From an uncultured Granulosicoccaceae bacterium (lineage in GTDB: Bacteria > Pseudomonadota > Gammaproteobacteria > Granulosicoccales > Granulosicoccaceae), in NCBI GenBank assembly GCA_937922675.1, contig CALAJN010000005.1:248001-312000 (forward strand): a stretch of DNA of 64,000 nt, written 5' to 3'. Shown in pieces: positions 62,993 through 64,000 of this stretch. Every line of letters starts with the position of its first letter. The first letter of the stretch is position 1. The notes under the pieces were generated by a model, which was not told the DNA's origin, did no database searches, and saw only the letters and a program-made list of their open reading frames with translations. A program made the position numbers and the translations under genes.

Positions 62993-63998
62993 CTAGCGCC
63001 CGTCCGGCAGCCTCGTGACCACTACGCGCAAGCCAATGTCGTTCGCCGTATCGACCACAAGATCCTCGGTGATCTGAACGTCGATACGCGTGCGCGGTGT
63101 AGCGCCAAAGCGTATACCCGCAGTCAGCTGACCCGAGAAGGAACCGAGCTCCTGCAAGCCACTGTCAAACAACGCAGTGTGCCAGTCAAAAGCTGCGGTT
63201 GCGACGATACGTGGAGTGAGTGACAAGCGCAGCCCTGCGGATCCAAAGGCAGCCGCTCGCACAAGCGTTGGAAAGACATCACTGCTGCCAGGAAAGATGG
63301 CGCCGATGCTGGCTGCAAGGTGCAAGCCTCTGGTCGGCTGAAATACACGCGACTGCATATCCAGCCAGACATCTGTGCTTCCACTGCCCAGCCAATCTGT
63401 CTCATTCCCTGTTGGCAACTTCAAGCCGACTCGCCACAGCGACGCAGACGGTCGCACAGGCTGACACCCGAATGTACCCTGCAGCCCGATAGACACGTCG
63501 CCAAGCCCGCCACTGGCGGAATCAAGCTCGTGGGTGCTTTCGCCCACCACGCGTAAAAACCTCAATTCGTCACGAGGTGCATTGTCTCGCCCGGCATTGG
63601 GAAGACCAAACCAGTCGTGCCACGTCTCGATACTGGCATCAAAGGAGCCGCTGCCATGCGCGATAAAAGGAACGCGCAAGCTCGCTGACGCGCAGCGCGA
63701 AACTGCCAGACGCGTGCTGAGCGCCAGCTCGCTTGTCTCACCATCGAGTAGCAACTGCTCATCACCGCTGACACCGCCCATGAAGGCATTGCTGTGCACC
63801 AGAGATACTTGCCAAGTCCTTGGCATGGGCCCAGCAGCAATTCGTGAAGCGGCTGCAGGTATACCGATCAAGGCAGTCGCAGGATGTCTCGCCCTATCGC
63901 CGACAAGCACATCATCACGCGTCGCGTCAGCCTGCGCGAGACCCGCGAGCGACATCATCAGGCACGCCAACAGAGACAATGGCACGTAGGGCAACAGA
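62993..63998 (-). CDS. DUF3187-family outer-membrane beta-barrel protein, 5' end at window edge
   Basis: About 333 residues are visible. A hydrophobic signal peptide (PLSLLACLMMSLAGLAQA) leads into a mature part rich in alternating beta-strand patterns, with ETWHDWFGLPNAGRDNAPRD, SGGLGDVSIGLQGTF and WRVGLKLPTGNE. These are typical of DUF3187 barrel proteins. The function of the family is not known. The TTG at 63994 could start it, but the frame stays open to the window edge, so the true start may lie outside. It is convergent with lon, 6 bp apart. Confidence 0.82.
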   Translation of the reverse strand, partial: LLPYVPLSLLACLMMSLAGLAQADATRDDVLVGDRARHPATALIGIPAAASRIAAGPMPRTWQVSLVHSNAFMGGVSGDEQLLLDGETSELALSTRLAVSRCASASLRVPFIAHGSGSFDASIETWHDWFGLPNAGRDNAPRDELRFLRVVGESTHELDSASGGLGDVSIGLQGTFGCQPVRPSASLWRVGLKLPTGNETDWLGSGSTDVWLDMQSRVFQPTRGLHLAASIGAIFPGSSDVFPTLVRAAAFGSAGLRLSLTPRIVATAAFDWHTALFDSGLQELGSFSGQLTAGIRFGATPRTRIDVQITEDLVVDTANDIGLRVVVTRLPDGR

Positions 63999-64000
63999 CG

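Overview
The window reads as core chromosome of a gammaproteobacterium, judged by eye as moderately GC-rich. The evidence is the hflD, ihfA, roxA, csiV and gammaproteobacterial-type gshA genes, the run thrS-infC-rpmI-rplT-pheS-pheT-ihfA-merR-tRNA-Pro, an LPS and lipid A block (kdsB, lpxK, msbA), and DUF3187 and Lol genes. A genus cannot be named from the sequence alone. I found no insertion sequence, prophage, CRISPR array, integrase or toxin-antitoxin pair. Genes are tightly packed, with many 4-bp ATGA/GTGA overlaps.

Layout. 0-2.3 kb (+): the 3' end of a UDP-glucuronate epimerase-type gene, mnmA and hflD. 2.2-7.1 kb (-): acnB and uvrB. 7.2-9.0 kb: tRNA-Asn, an unrecognised 399-residue protein and tRNA-Pro. 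9.1-17.5 kb (-): aqpZ, then the translation block thrS, infC, rpmI, rplT, pheS, pheT, ihfA and a MerR-like regulator. 17.9-20.7 kb (+): tRNA-Val, purB and roxA. 20.7-28.6 kb (-): nudF, kdsB, lpxK, msbA, exbD, exbB and comEC. 28.7-31.3 kb: a DUF2062 gene facing a two-gene Lol lipoprotein exporter. 31.4-39.1 kb (+): mfd, csiV, then a four-gene unit of glycine-zipper protein, PepSY-like protein, OmpR-family regulator and PhoQ-like kinase. 39.1-42.9 kb (-): a methyltransferase, an ABC-2 exporter, a thioesterase and a cobalamin adenosyltransferase. 43.0-45.5 kb (+): a HIT protein and a MoxR/VWA pair. 45.6-52.4 kb: a multidomain signalling protein with degenerate domains, a cytochrome P450, then moeA, mobA and gshA. 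52.4-58.3 kb: an esterase, sbcB, bpt, a class III adenylate cyclase, a metallo-beta-lactamase-fold hydrolase and a HisN-type phosphatase. 58.4-64 kb: rep, lon and the start-proximal part of a DUF3187 outer-membrane protein.

The window is ordinary in gene content, so its most interesting signals are regulatory. (1) The short leader of thrS carries two consecutive hairpins, each with a loop reading CUCGU. This presents a threonine anticodon (CGU) behind U33, as expected of a translational operator bound by dimeric ThrRS. (2) infC has only an AUC start codon available. It follows a GGAGG Shine-Dalgarno and lies one codon after the in-frame thrS stop. (3) A perfect GGTTCA-N5-GGTTCA direct repeat with PhoP-box geometry lies ahead of the operon that encodes the PhoP/PhoQ-like system. 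(4) The rplT-pheS gap has an attenuator-like terminator but no Phe-rich leader peptide. (5) A REC-REC-PAS-GGDEF protein has lost both the phospho-acceptor of its first receiver and its GGDEF signature. (6) The mnmA-hflD and purB-roxA pairs, close neighbours in relatives such as E. coli, are separated here by about 16 kb of other core genes.
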